DNA from: Chloroflexota bacterium
GTDB lineage: Bacteria; Chloroflexota; Dehalococcoidia; Lucifugimonadales; UBA3495
Direction of reading: 5' to 3'
Length of the DNA: 54,688 nt
NCBI GenBank assembly: GCA_026710825.1
Contig: JAPOQH010000027.1
Location: forward strand, 1 to 54,688
Each line of letters begins with the position of its first letter. The first letter of the stretch is position 1. The translations under genes were made by a program, and so were the position numbers. Of the stretch, positions 8,721 to 16,415 are shown piece after piece. The notes under the pieces are model-generated. The model searched no databases. It was given only the letters and a program-made list of their open reading frames with translations, and was not told the origin of the DNA.

Positions 8721-9497
8721 ATGGACGTTCAAGGCGGCGTGTTCATAATCACGGGTTCCGCGACGGGGTTGGGGGCGGAGGTGGCGCGGCAACTCGCCGC
8801 CAAGGGCGGCCGCGTCGTTATCAACTACACCCGGAGCGAGACCGAGGCCAAAGCATCGGCGGAGGCGTGCCGCGCGGCCGGCGGCGAGGCCATCCTGTGC
8901 CAGGCCGACGTGTCGGTGGACGAGGACTGCCGGCGGATGGCATCAGCCGCGCTGGAGCAGTGGGGCCGGATCGACGGGTTGGTGAACAACGCGGCCACGT
9001 CGGTGATCGTGCCGCATCACAACCTGGAGGGCCTCGACTCGGAGGACTTCCGGCGCGTCCTCGACGTAAACGTGGTGGGGGCGTTCCAGATGGCGAGGGC
9101 GGTTACGCCGGCCATGCAGGAACTGGGCAAGGGAGCCATCGTCAATGTGTCGTCGGGGTCCGGATTCAGCGGGACGGGCAGTTCCATCGCCTATGCGGCG
9201 TCCAAGGCGGCGCTGAACGTGATGACGTACTCGCTGGCGCGGGCGCTGGCGCCGGAGATACGGGTCAACGCGGTGTGTCCGGGCGTGATGCAGACCCGCT
9301 GGTGGCGCGACGGCCTGGGCGACGGCTACGACGCGTTCATCGAGCGGTACGCGGAGAGTGCGCCGCTGAAATCAGCCGGCACCACGGAGACGGTCGCAGA
9401 CCCGGTGATGTGGCTACTTGAGGGCGCGGAGCACGTTACCGGCGAGACCATCCTGGTGGATGCGGGTTCACACCTGGGGCCGTCGCCGCGGCGGTAG
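8721..9497 (+). CDS. SDR-family NAD(P)-dependent oxidoreductase
   Basis: The product has 258 residues and is a classical short-chain dehydrogenase. The cofactor motif TGSATGLG lies at residues 11-18, NNA near residue 90, the catalytic serine in NVSSGSG, and Y158-AAS-K162. A C-terminal VNAVCPGVMQT segment and GETILVDAGSHLGP complete the fold. All catalytic residues are present, so it should be active on an alcohol or ketone. It closes the plus-strand run that starts with the PrpD-like gene, and a terminator-like hairpin follows it. Substrate unknown. Confidence 0.9.
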   Translation: MDVQGGVFIITGSATGLGAEVARQLAAKGGRVVINYTRSETEAKASAEACRAAGGEAILCQADVSVDEDCRRMASAALEQWGRIDGLVNNAATSVIVPHHNLEGLDSEDFRRVLDVNVVGAFQMARAVTPAMQELGKGAIVNVSSGSGFSGTGSSIAYAASKAALNVMTYSLARALAPEIRVNAVCPGVMQTRWWRDGLGDGYDAFIERYAESAPLKSAGTTETVADPVMWLLEGAEHVTGETILVDAGSHLGPSPRR

Positions 9498-9502
9498 GTC
9501 AG

Positions 9503-9547
9503 CCCCCTCACCCCAACCCTCTACCACCAGAGGAGAGGGGGGTTTTT
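9503..9547 (+). terminator. Terminator-like hairpin after the SDR gene
   Basis: An outer CCCCCTC arm pairs with GAGGGGG and an inner CCTCT pairs with AGAGG around ACCACC. The stem is followed by GTTTTT. It lies directly after the SDR stop and before the convergent small membrane gene, so it could end the PrpD-SDR operon. Confidence 0.5.
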
Positions 9548-9559
9548 GGTTGGACCGCC

Positions 9560-9736
9560 TTACGAAACAGTGAATCCCAAGACCGCCGCCGCGACGAGTA
9601 CCGCCAGCACCAACCCCGACACCAGGATCATGCCGAGCTTGCTCATCCGCCGGCGTCCCCTCCCGTCCTGAATATTCCGCTGGGCCTTGTCGATCATCAG
9701 GTGCTCGTCCGGATGTTGCGGTGGGGGCATATACAT
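9560..9736 (-). CDS. Small single-pass membrane protein
   Basis: The product has 58 residues: a Pro/His-rich start (MYMPPPQHPDEH), a basic segment GRGRRRMSKLG, then one C-terminal hydrophobic helix (MILVSGLVLAVLVAAAVLGF) that ends two residues before the stop. It would be tail-anchored with the N-terminus in the cytoplasm. GGAGG precedes two adjacent ATG codons (9739 and 9736); I took the second for better spacing. No family recognised. It is the last minus-strand gene of the SelA-like/ECH/M20 group but separated from it by a palindromic repeat. Confidence 0.55.
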   Translation of the reverse strand: MYMPPPQHPDEHLMIDKAQRNIQDGRGRRRMSKLGMILVSGLVLAVLVAAAVLGFTVS

Positions 9737-9807
9737 CATGAACCTCCGGAGGTCGGACGGGGCGGATACTCTCGTTTGGGATGATCGGATAGACACCAGC
9801 ATAGCAT

Positions 9808-9835
9808 GCAGGGGCGAATGATTATTCGCCCCTGC
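9808..9835. repeat. Dispersed palindrome, GGGGCGAAT type
   Basis: A near-perfect 28-bp palindrome with arms GCAGGGGCGAAT and ATTCGCCCCTGC around a 4-base loop lies between two minus-strand genes. Related palindromes occur at 25286, 41341 and 43186, always between genes. No T-run follows, so it is better seen as a dispersed repeat than as a plain terminator. Confidence 0.7.
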
Positions 9836-9859
9836 GATTGGTCGGTTGCGGCGCGCCGG

Positions 9860-11005
9860 CTATTTGAACACGGCGGCGATGCGTTCGCCGACGGTGGTTT
9901 CCTCGCCCGGGTTGAGGCCGAACATGTGGATGGTGATGAAATCATCCTCGTCGCGGACGCGGGTCCAGACGGGCGGGTCGCCATCCTTGAGGCGGTCGCG
10001 CAGGTCGTAGATGTCGAAGCCGGCGACGGCGGGGTCCACCCACAGGTTGAGGCCGTAGGCATGGTGGCCGATGACGTTTTCGATCAGTTCGGCGCGGAGG
10101 CCGGGGATGCCGGCTACGGCGCCGATGATGACACGGCTGCGGCGTTCGGAATCGGCCAGCCGATCCTCGTGGTTCATGGTCATCCAGTGGCGGACGGCGG
10201 CGACTGCGCCGATCATCTCCTGGCGGTCAACCTTCTGGGGGCGTCCGACGCCACGCACCCGCCGGCCCTCGTAGCTGGCGAATGCCTGCAGCCCGATCTT
10301 GCGGATCATCTCCTCGGAGCCCAGGGCCAGGCCGGTTGACTGGGGCGAGCCCATGTACTTGGCGGCGATGCACTGGAAGTCCGCGCCCATGCGAACGTAC
10401 TTGCCGAAGTTTTCCAGGGGGTAGATCTGGCCGGCGGCGTCCACGGTGACCAGCACATCGCGGGCGTGGGCGATGGCGATGGTTTCCTCGAGGGACAGGG
10501 CGTTGGGATCAATGTCCTGCTCGACGGCGTAGTAGTGGACGGCGGCGGTGTTGGGTCCGATGGCGTTCTCCAGATCTTCGGCGGTGGTGCGCTCCTCGGA
10601 GCCGAACATGACCAGCTTCGCGCCGGCGAGTTCGAGGCAGCGGTCGTACCAGTAGCGTTGGCGGGTCTGGATGAGCACCTCGTTTTTCATGCCGGCGGTG
10701 TTGGGCAGTTGTTGGATGCGGTCGTCGTCATCGCCGGCCATGGCGGCGGCGGTGGCGAGCATCAGGGCTGACCCTGCGCCGGAGGTGATGTAGGCGGCGG
10801 GGACGTTGACCATGCGGGCGATGGCGCCGCCAGCGGCCTCCTGCAGTTCCATGAGGGGGATGTACGCGCCGTCGGCCTGGGCCATCGCCTCGCGCACCTC
10901 GGGGATCGGCGTGGAGCCGCCCAGCATGGTGACGCTGCCGGTGGCGTTTATGACGGGCTTTGCGCCCAGTTCCTTGTAGATGTCTCCCCAATCGGCGGTG
11001 GTCAT
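9860..11005 (-). CDS. SelA-like PLP-dependent enzyme
   Basis: The product has 381 residues and belongs to the selenocysteine synthase-like PLP fold that includes D-glucosaminate-6-phosphate ammonia-lyases. Visible features are KPVINATGSVTMLGGS near the N-terminus, the AAYITSGAGSALMLATAAAM phosphate-binding region, VTVDAAGQIYPLENF with the PLP-contacting Asp, and DFQCIAAKYMGSPQSTG with K216 as the probable Schiff-base lysine. There is no selD/selB context, so a selenium role is unlikely; an amino-sugar or amino-acid lyase is more probable. AAAGGAG lies 9 bases upstream of the ATG. It is downstream of the enoyl-CoA hydratase gene, separated from it by two dispersed repeats. Confidence 0.8.
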   Translation of the reverse strand: MTTADWGDIYKELGAKPVINATGSVTMLGGSTPIPEVREAMAQADGAYIPLMELQEAAGGAIARMVNVPAAYITSGAGSALMLATAAAMAGDDDDRIQQLPNTAGMKNEVLIQTRQRYWYDRCLELAGAKLVMFGSEERTTAEDLENAIGPNTAAVHYYAVEQDIDPNALSLEETIAIAHARDVLVTVDAAGQIYPLENFGKYVRMGADFQCIAAKYMGSPQSTGLALGSEEMIRKIGLQAFASYEGRRVRGVGRPQKVDRQEMIGAVAAVRHWMTMNHEDRLADSERRSRVIIGAVAGIPGLRAELIENVIGHHAYGLNLWVDPAVAGFDIYDLRDRLKDGDPPVWTRVRDEDDFITIHMFGLNPGEETTVGERIAAVFK

Positions 11006-11065
11006 GGTTGGGCTCCTTTGGGACGGTTGGGTGGAATAAGGGCGATGCTTGTTTCGAGGGCTTTT

Positions 11066-11090
11066 GGATTCCTGCTTCCGCAGGAATGAC
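11066..11090. repeat. Dispersed inverted repeat (GGATTCCTGC...GCAGGAATGAC)
   Basis: ATTCCTGC at 11068-11075 pairs with GCAGGAAT at 11080-11087 around TTCC. This sequence type is a widespread intergenic repeat in many bacterial genomes. Here it sits in the 166-bp gap between the SelA-like gene and the enoyl-CoA hydratase gene. Confidence 0.55.
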
Positions 11091-11126
11091 TGAGGTTGGA
11101 GTTGGGAACGACAGGTGGTTGGAGAT

Positions 11127-11154
11127 GGTTCGACAGGCTCACCATCAGCGGGGG
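11127..11154. repeat. Dispersed repeat GGTTCGACAGGCTCACC
   Basis: The sequence GGTTCGACAGGCTCACCATC plus AGCGGGGG recurs with few changes at 13506-13533 and 16377-16402. All three copies are intergenic and in the same orientation, so this is a small repeat family. Confidence 0.65.
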
Positions 11155-11171
11155 ATTGCGATCCTGAGCGG

Positions 11172-11969
11172 TTATTCTCCGGTGAAGTTGGGCGGGCGGC
11201 GTTCGCGGAAGGATGCGGCGGCCTCCTCGACGTCGTGGGGGGCGCGGCGTGCGAACACGATGCTGTGGGTCTCGTATCGCAGTTGATCGTCCAGTTCCAC
11301 GTCGAGGCTGCGGTGCATGGCGCGGCGGGACATCTGCATGGCGACGGGCGGCCAGAAGGCAATCTGGCGGGCCAACTCTTTCGCATCGGCCAGCAGGTTC
11401 TCGGCGGTGCTCATGCGGTCCAGCAGTCCGAGACGATACGCCTCGTCGGCGTCCACGTTGCGGCTGGTATAGACCAGATCCATGGCGCGGCTGACGCCCA
11501 CGATGCGGGGCAGGAACCACGAGAGGCCGGAGTCAGGGCTGAGGCTGCGCTCGATGAACACGGTCTTGAAGCGGGAGTTCTCGCAGCCGACGCGCATGTC
11601 GCAGGCGAGGGCCAATCCCATGCCGGCGCCGGCGGCCACGCCGTTGACGGCGGCGATGGTGGGCTTGTCCAGGTCGCGGTAGATCATCAGCGCCTGGTGT
11701 CCGACCCAGTTGTACTCGTCGAGGCGTTCGGCGCGGCTGGGGTTGTCGGGCCGGGAGCGGTCGGCGGTGAGATCCGCGCCGGAGCAGAACCCGCGGCCGG
11801 CTCCGGTGAAGATGACCACACGGATGCCATCGTCGTCGCGAAGTTCGGCGCAGGCGTCCATCATCTCCAGATGGAGGGCGCGGTCAATGGCGTTGAGCTT
11901 CTCGGGGCGGTTGAGGGTGACGACGCCGATCTGGCCGTCGCACTCGATGGTGAGATTCTGGTACGGCAT
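11172..11969 (-). CDS. Enoyl-CoA hydratase/isomerase family protein
   Basis: The product has 265 residues and a complete crotonase fold: IGVVTLNRPEKLNAID, FTGAGRGFCSGADL (first oxyanion-hole segment), KPTIAAVNGVAAGAGMGLALACD (second oxyanion-hole Gly), then ERSLSPDSGLSWFLPRIVG. The canonical hydratase Glu pair is not clear: the second position falls in LSPDSGLSWFLPR, where Asp replaces Glu, as in several isomerase and dehydratase subfamilies. It starts one base after the stop of the M20 peptidase gene, so the two are translationally coupled. The role is presumably CoA-thioester degradation. Confidence 0.88.
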   Translation of the reverse strand: MPYQNLTIECDGQIGVVTLNRPEKLNAIDRALHLEMMDACAELRDDDGIRVVIFTGAGRGFCSGADLTADRSRPDNPSRAERLDEYNWVGHQALMIYRDLDKPTIAAVNGVAAGAGMGLALACDMRVGCENSRFKTVFIERSLSPDSGLSWFLPRIVGVSRAMDLVYTSRNVDADEAYRLGLLDRMSTAENLLADAKELARQIAFWPPVAMQMSRRAMHRSLDVELDDQLRYETHSIVFARRAPHDVEEAAASFRERRPPNFTGE

Positions 11970-11970
11970 C

Positions 11971-13335
11971 CTACTTTTCCGCCAGCATGTCGACCATGAG
12001 GCCGAGCATGATCTTGGAGCCGCTGACCAGGCTCTTGATGCCGACTGACTCGTTGGCGCCGTGGGTGAAGTTGAGCATGGGGTCGTCATCGGGGTGGGAG
12101 CCGGAGAACCCGTAGGTGACGGTGCCCAGCGGGCGGGTGAACCGCGAGTCGGTGAAGCCGTTGCTGATGGCGGGCACCCACTGGATATCGCCGCGCTGGA
12201 GGGCCTGGGCGGTGACGCTGCGGATGCTGTCGGACAGGGGCGAGTCGAAGGGCGACGAGTTGGGGCGCGCCATGTAATCGATCTCGTAGGAGACGCCGGG
12301 GATGTCGGCCAGCACCGTGTCCAACTGGGCGCGGACGTACTCCTCGTCCTGGTGCGGCAATGTGCGCACATCGCAGGTGAGGCGGATGGACTCGGGGACG
12401 CTGTTGGACTTGATGCCGCCGCTGATCATGGTGGGAGTCAGGGTCATGCGCGAGAGGGCGCGCAGCATGGAGGCGAAGCGGGGATTCTCGGGCTGAATCT
12501 CGGCGATGATTTCGTCCACGTTCTGCGCAGAGGGCCGGTGCTCGATGGCAAAGGTGGAGAGGTGGTCGAAGATGCCGGTGGTGGTGTCCCGGTCGGGCTC
12601 GTACTGCTCGATGGAGGAGAGGGCCCGATTGACACGGTACAGCGCGTTGGTGCCCTGCCAGGGCAGGGACGCGTGGGCGCTGACGCCCTTGACGTCGATT
12701 TCGACCTGGAGGCGGCCCTTTTCGCCGACGCCGAGGATGTAGGTGAGCGCGCCGGCGGCGGGTATGGGCGTGCCGCCGCCCTCGTTGACGGCGTAGGGCG
12801 CGGCCAGCTTGTCGGGGTGGTTGTCGGCCAGCCAGCCGAAGCCGTAGCGTCCGCCGTGTTCCTCGTCAGCGCCGGCGGCGAGGATGAGGCTGTCCTGCAG
12901 GGGGATGTCGTTGCGGCGCAGGATGCGGATGGCCATGAGCTGGGCGGTGAGCAGGCCCTTGCAGTCGGACGCGCCGCGCCCGAAGATGCGGCCGTCGGCG
13001 ATGGTGGCGCTGAAGGGATCGAACCGCCACTCGGCGGGGTCCTCCACCGGCACGACGTCGGTGTGGGACATGAACATGAGGCCGGCGTTGCCGGAGCGTC
13101 CCTCGACGCGGGCAATCAGGTTGCCGCGGTTGGGCGCGGACTCCAGGATCTCGGACGCGATGCCGTCCTGGGCGAGGAAGTCGCGGGCGAGTTCGCAGAC
13201 GGGCGTCTCGTCGCCGGTGGGCATGAAGCCGGTGTTGACGGAGGGGATCCTGACCAGGGACTGCTCGAGGGCGATGATGTCATCCTCAGCAGCGTCAACC
13301 TGGGCGAAGAGGTCGGAAAGGTCTGGCACGGGCAT
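11971..13335 (-). CDS. M20-family zinc peptidase/deacylase
   Basis: The product has 454 residues. Zinc-site motifs of the M20/ArgE/DapE family are present in order: MFMSHTDVVPV (H-x-D), GRGASDCKG (bridging Asp), and GADEEHGG (catalytic Glu plus metal Glu). The dimerisation domain follows from about residue 200 (KGRLQVEIDVKGVSAHASLPW). GGAGG lies 9 bases before the ATG; the 13-codon upstream extension has no site. Members hydrolyse peptides, N-acyl amino acids or carbamates; the substrate is not predictable. It leads a minus-strand operon with the enoyl-CoA hydratase. Confidence 0.88.
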   Translation of the reverse strand: MPVPDLSDLFAQVDAAEDDIIALEQSLVRIPSVNTGFMPTGDETPVCELARDFLAQDGIASEILESAPNRGNLIARVEGRSGNAGLMFMSHTDVVPVEDPAEWRFDPFSATIADGRIFGRGASDCKGLLTAQLMAIRILRRNDIPLQDSLILAAGADEEHGGRYGFGWLADNHPDKLAAPYAVNEGGGTPIPAAGALTYILGVGEKGRLQVEIDVKGVSAHASLPWQGTNALYRVNRALSSIEQYEPDRDTTTGIFDHLSTFAIEHRPSAQNVDEIIAEIQPENPRFASMLRALSRMTLTPTMISGGIKSNSVPESIRLTCDVRTLPHQDEEYVRAQLDTVLADIPGVSYEIDYMARPNSSPFDSPLSDSIRSVTAQALQRGDIQWVPAISNGFTDSRFTRPLGTVTYGFSGSHPDDDPMLNFTHGANESVGIKSLVSGSKIMLGLMVDMLAEK

Positions 13336-14032
13336 GGCCGGCGTCCTCCACGGTGGGGTGCGGTTGGATAGCACGCCGCAGTGTACGGAGGGCGCCGAAG
13401 GGTGTCAACGACGAGGGTTGTGCCCACATCGATGGACAGGATGGACGGGATTTTGGTTGGTCGTTGCGATGGGTGTTTCGGTGGGCTTTCTCCTTGGGGG
13501 TTTTTGGTTCGACTGGCTCACCATGAGCGGGGGTTTTGGTTGGGGAGGCAGGATTCCCTTGCATCGTTGTCAGCGTACGGCCGGGGGTACGCATATTCTT
13601 ATGCTCGGTATTCTCCATGGCCCACATCGGCTATCCGACATGACGTGCCCATCAGGGCCGGTTCATTGGGATAGACGACGCAGCACGGAACGCTGTGGCT
13701 GGCGCTGGGACGCAACTCCACGCTGTTGACAAGGTAAACAGACGTTGGCAGTCGCGGAGCCTGGTATGCGATTTTTACTGACGGGGTTGGCCGTCGATGC
13801 TGGGAATCCTGCCTCTCTTTGGGTGGTGATGAAACGCGCGTTCTTGCCTTGGCTATTATTAGAATATACGTTCCCTCAGGGTGTGTCAAGTGGCGGTTAG
13901 GCGCGGGTTTTCCAAAGACCCAGCGGACGACGGCGCTGGGAGGCGAATTCACAGGATGGGCAGGATTCGGGGGATAAGGGCGGATAAGGGCTGAGGTACA
14001 ATGGCATTGGACGTGGTAGGAGGCCTGACGCC
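13336..14032. other. Gene-poor region of about 700 bp with dispersed repeats
   Basis: No convincing gene on either strand; the frames that cross it lack ribosome sites and recognisable motifs. It contains a GGTTCGAC-type repeat (13506-13533), two ACAGGATGG(A/G)C(A/G)GGAT-like motifs (about 13437 and 13951), and an AT-rich patch near 13853-13870 that could carry the promoter of the following antitoxin gene. It separates the M20 operon (whose promoter should also be here) from the toxin-antitoxin locus. Confidence 0.5.
13506..13533. repeat. Dispersed repeat GGTTCGACTGGCTCACC
   Basis: Second copy of the repeat seen at 11127 and 16377, with one central A to T change. It is intergenic. Confidence 0.6.
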
Positions 14033-14365
14033 ATGTTGTTTCAAGTTGATGATTTCGACCTTCCCGAATGGGCGCACGATGAGTTAAGGGCCCAGTGCGC
14101 CGAGCGGGCAATTGGCGTCGATGAGCTGGTGAAGTACCTGGTCTGCTCCTACGTCAAGTCCCTGTCGTTGCATGGTGGTGCCGAGTTCAGGGTGCCGCCC
14201 GAAATGGAATCACGGATGGTCAGCGAGGGTTTCATGGTGGTGCGGCGCACCAAGGAGGGAGTGGTGTTGACGCCGTGCGAGCCGATGTCGTTCCAGGACG
14301 CGCTGGCGGAGTTCCAGAGCAACGGCCTCACCGAGGAAGACATCGTTCGTGAATTAGCCGGTTGA
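14033..14365 (+). CDS. Putative antitoxin of a PIN-toxin pair
   Basis: The product is 110 residues and acidic. The first part, DLPEWAHDELRAQCAERAIGVDELVKYLVCSYVKS, looks like a short helix-turn-helix or ribbon-helix-type region. The C-terminal PMSFQDALAEFQSNGLTEEDIVRELAG is a typical toxin-binding tail of VapB-like antitoxins. AGGAGG lies upstream of the ATG. The stop overlaps the start of a PIN-domain reading frame (TGATG), the usual arrangement of such pairs. The family is inferred from context; I do not recognise the DNA-binding domain with certainty. Confidence 0.6.
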   Translation: MLFQVDDFDLPEWAHDELRAQCAERAIGVDELVKYLVCSYVKSLSLHGGAEFRVPPEMESRMVSEGFMVVRRTKEGVVLTPCEPMSFQDALAEFQSNGLTEEDIVRELAG

Positions 14366-14540
14366 TGCCGCTGCGAGTGGTGTACGACACCAGCGCGGTG
14401 CTGGCGCAGATGACGCCGGACCCGCGCAGTGGAAGCGTTCTCTGGATATGGATGGTGGAGCGGACGGTGCAGCCCATCGTGTCCGACTACCTGGTCGACG
14501 AACTGCTGCGTACCTTGGGTCAACCCCGATTCAGGCTGCC
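14365..14540 (+). pseudogene. Truncated VapC-like PIN-domain toxin
   Basis: The frame starts MPLRVVYDTSAVLAQMTPDPRSGS, has the first PIN-domain Asp (D8), and runs through WMVERTVQPIVSDYLVDELLRTLGQPRFRL, which matches the N-terminal half of VapC/PIN toxins including the conserved Glu in DELLRTL. After about residue 58 the similarity stops: the frame continues through unrelated sequence antisense to the next gene, so the C-terminal acidic residues are missing. The break coincides with the start of an AT-richer segment, which suggests an insertion or deletion cut the toxin gene. Confidence 0.6.
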
Positions 14541-14591
14541 GTGTGAAGTGCAAAAACCGAGAGTGCTTCGGCTAAATTCGACGCCTAATTG

Positions 14592-15731
14592 TCAACGACT
14601 TGTAACTGAAGCCGCGCTTGAGCGCAAAGACGCTTCAAATGGCAGAAATAACGTGTCGTACCGTTTTTCAATCAGGCCGCTCACGGGGTACCCATGCAGT
14701 TCTATGAGCAGAGCGTCTACAAGCGGTACGAGGGGTCCGGGGGATATCGGAATAGCCTTGTTGCCCTTGTCACTGCTCTCCCAGAAATAGCGCACATCGG
14801 TAACCGGGTCATTCCCCAAGTATTCTAAGTGCTCCTCCACTGACGCCGCGTAATCCCAAGTAGAAGCAACCCGATTGTGCAATATTTTTTTGTATTGCTT
14901 GTCCACCGCCCGACGGCGAGGGCGAGGCAGTTTCTTGAACAAGTTCAACAAGTTGTGAGTGTTCCCATAGTCCCGGTTCAAATCGTCGGCAGCGTATTTC
15001 AGCAGCATTTCGGATAGATACAACCCGATTACCCGCTGCCCAAGTTCGAATCCCAACCTACGGGGGTCGTCGGATTCATGGGGAAATCTAGCATCGAAGT
15101 ATTCCAGAACGCCTTCTAGCCAGAATTTGGGCACGGTGATGCGCTTGCCGTCGCGTTCTGAGTTCTGGTTTGCAGTCGGATCGTCCTCGTCTGGGATCGA
15201 ATCTTCGAAAGAATCGAACTCGGTTTCATACCGTTGCTCCAGGGAAGAACCTTCAGGATAGTCGTGCAATACGATAAACAAGGCGTATACCAGCAATCGA
15301 AGAGCGCCACCACCAAAGAACACAATGGACATGTTGGTTCCACGGTCTCGTTCCCAAAAGTACCTAGAATCGTTTAATGGATCGTCCCCTAGGTATGCTA
15401 AGAATGAACCCACCGAGTTTTCGAAATCCCATGCACGAGCCACTCCATCGGCCAACAACCGACCATACTTCCGCTCGACAGCATTCCTACGAGGATCTGG
15501 CAGTACCTGGAACATGTCGCGCAAGTTGTGGTTACGATCATATGAAACGTCCGCCTTGACCAGCGCATATTGCAACAATTGTTCGATGAGATACAGCCCG
15601 ATAATCTGTTGACCGACCCCAAAGCCTATTTTCCGAGGATCTTGTGCGTCATGTGGAAAAGGAGCATTGAAATAATCCAAAACGCCTTCTAGCCAAACTA
15701 CATGGGGCCTGTTCACGTCCTGGCGAATCAT
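14592..15731 (-). CDS. Uncharacterised protein with internally duplicated (HEPN-like?) domain
   Basis: The product has 379 residues and consists of two homologous halves, residues about 12-165 and 200-360. Shared landmarks are WLEGVL(D/E)YF, FPH...DPR, GQ..IGLYL.E.LL.YA, HNL...F..LP.PRR.AV, and YLG(D/N)DP..D.RYFWE. An acidic linker (DSIPDEDDPTANQNSERD) separates them. Helical content and the HNL...F..LP motif recall HEPN-type bundles, but the R-x4-6-H RNase motif is not seen, so this is only a suggestion. The gene is AT-richer than its neighbours and ends right at the truncated toxin, which suggests horizontal arrival. Function unknown. Confidence 0.7.
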   Translation of the reverse strand: MIRQDVNRPHVVWLEGVLDYFNAPFPHDAQDPRKIGFGVGQQIIGLYLIEQLLQYALVKADVSYDRNHNLRDMFQVLPDPRRNAVERKYGRLLADGVARAWDFENSVGSFLAYLGDDPLNDSRYFWERDRGTNMSIVFFGGGALRLLVYALFIVLHDYPEGSSLEQRYETEFDSFEDSIPDEDDPTANQNSERDGKRITVPKFWLEGVLEYFDARFPHESDDPRRLGFELGQRVIGLYLSEMLLKYAADDLNRDYGNTHNLLNLFKKLPRPRRRAVDKQYKKILHNRVASTWDYAASVEEHLEYLGNDPVTDVRYFWESSDKGNKAIPISPGPLVPLVDALLIELHGYPVSGLIEKRYDTLFLPFEASLRSSAASVTSR

Positions 15732-15895
15732 TCGCTTTCCACTCTCCTGCTTCTAGTCATTCAATCGTATATTAGTTCTCAATCTATTGATTGCCATAAT
15801 AATTTGTAGTGGGGCAGTGGTCAAGCCGAGCATTGTGCCATACCCTCCGCGTATCGATGTATGCGTCGGCTTGGACAGGCCGTAACCTCAAAATA

Positions 15896-15924
15896 AGTGC
15901 AGGTCCCGCGGGGCCTGCACTTTT
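15896..15924 (+). terminator. Rho-independent terminator-like hairpin
   Basis: AGTGCAGG pairs with CCTGCACT around a GC-rich loop (TCCCGCGGGG), followed by TTTT. No protein gene ends just upstream on the plus strand, so it may end a short untranslated transcript from about 15800, or serve as a boundary hairpin for the minus-strand small membrane gene. Confidence 0.55.
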
Positions 15925-15958
15925 GGTTTGCGAGTTTGGCGGCCACAGCCGCGCGCAT

Positions 15959-16204
15959 CTACGCGCCCGCAGGGCGGCGTTTGAGTCGGCGGAGGGTTTC
16001 GATTGCGGCGGCGGTTAGCGTGGTGACGATGACCAGGCCGAGGGTGAACGGCGCCGTCATCATGGCGGTGAGGCGGAAGGCCTCGGGGTAGACGCCGGCT
16101 ACGCGCACGTCCATGATGCTCACGGCGGTTACGAATACGGCGATGGCCGCGAGGAATGCTAGCCCGGCGAGTCCGACGCGTTTGGTCCAGCGGTAGGTGT
16201 TCAT
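15959..16204 (-). CDS. Small membrane protein with two helices
   Basis: The product has 81 residues with two hydrophobic segments (GLAGLAFLAAIAVFVTAVSIM and MMTAPFTLGLVIVTTLTAAA), a basic N-terminus (MNTYRWTKRVG) and a basic C-terminus (RRLKRRPAGA), so both ends are probably cytoplasmic. AAGGAGGAGAG lies directly before the ATG, a strong ribosome site. No family recognised. It stands alone between a terminator-like hairpin and the GMC oxidoreductase gene. Confidence 0.65.
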   Translation of the reverse strand: MNTYRWTKRVGLAGLAFLAAIAVFVTAVSIMDVRVAGVYPEAFRLTAMMTAPFTLGLVIVTTLTAAAIETLRRLKRRPAGA

Positions 16205-16376
16205 CTCTCCTCCTTTTCCTGCCTGATGGCGCGAAGTTTGGTGGTGGCCATGTTTCGATTTTAGCCGGTTATGCCGGATCGCCTCGCGGACGATTGTGGC
16301 GTTTGCCGGCGATTTTGGGTGGCCGCCGTATGCGCTATTACGCCGGGTTGGGGGAAAGGGATTTGTGCGGGCGGGT

Positions 16377-16402
16377 GGTTCGACAGGCTCGCCATGAACG
16401 GG
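16377..16402. repeat. Dispersed repeat GGTTCGACAGGCTCGCC
   Basis: Third copy of the GGTTCGAC repeat, 13 bp beyond the 3' end of the GMC oxidoreductase gene. It differs from the copy at 11127 at a few positions. Confidence 0.6.
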
Positions 16403-16415
16403 CTGGAACCGGCAG

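Noticed and set aside
12061..13371. Long plus-strand open frame (436 codons) opposite the M20 peptidase gene
   Set aside because: It is a GC-rich mirror frame of a well-supported gene, rich in Gly/Val/Ala with no motif or ribosome site.
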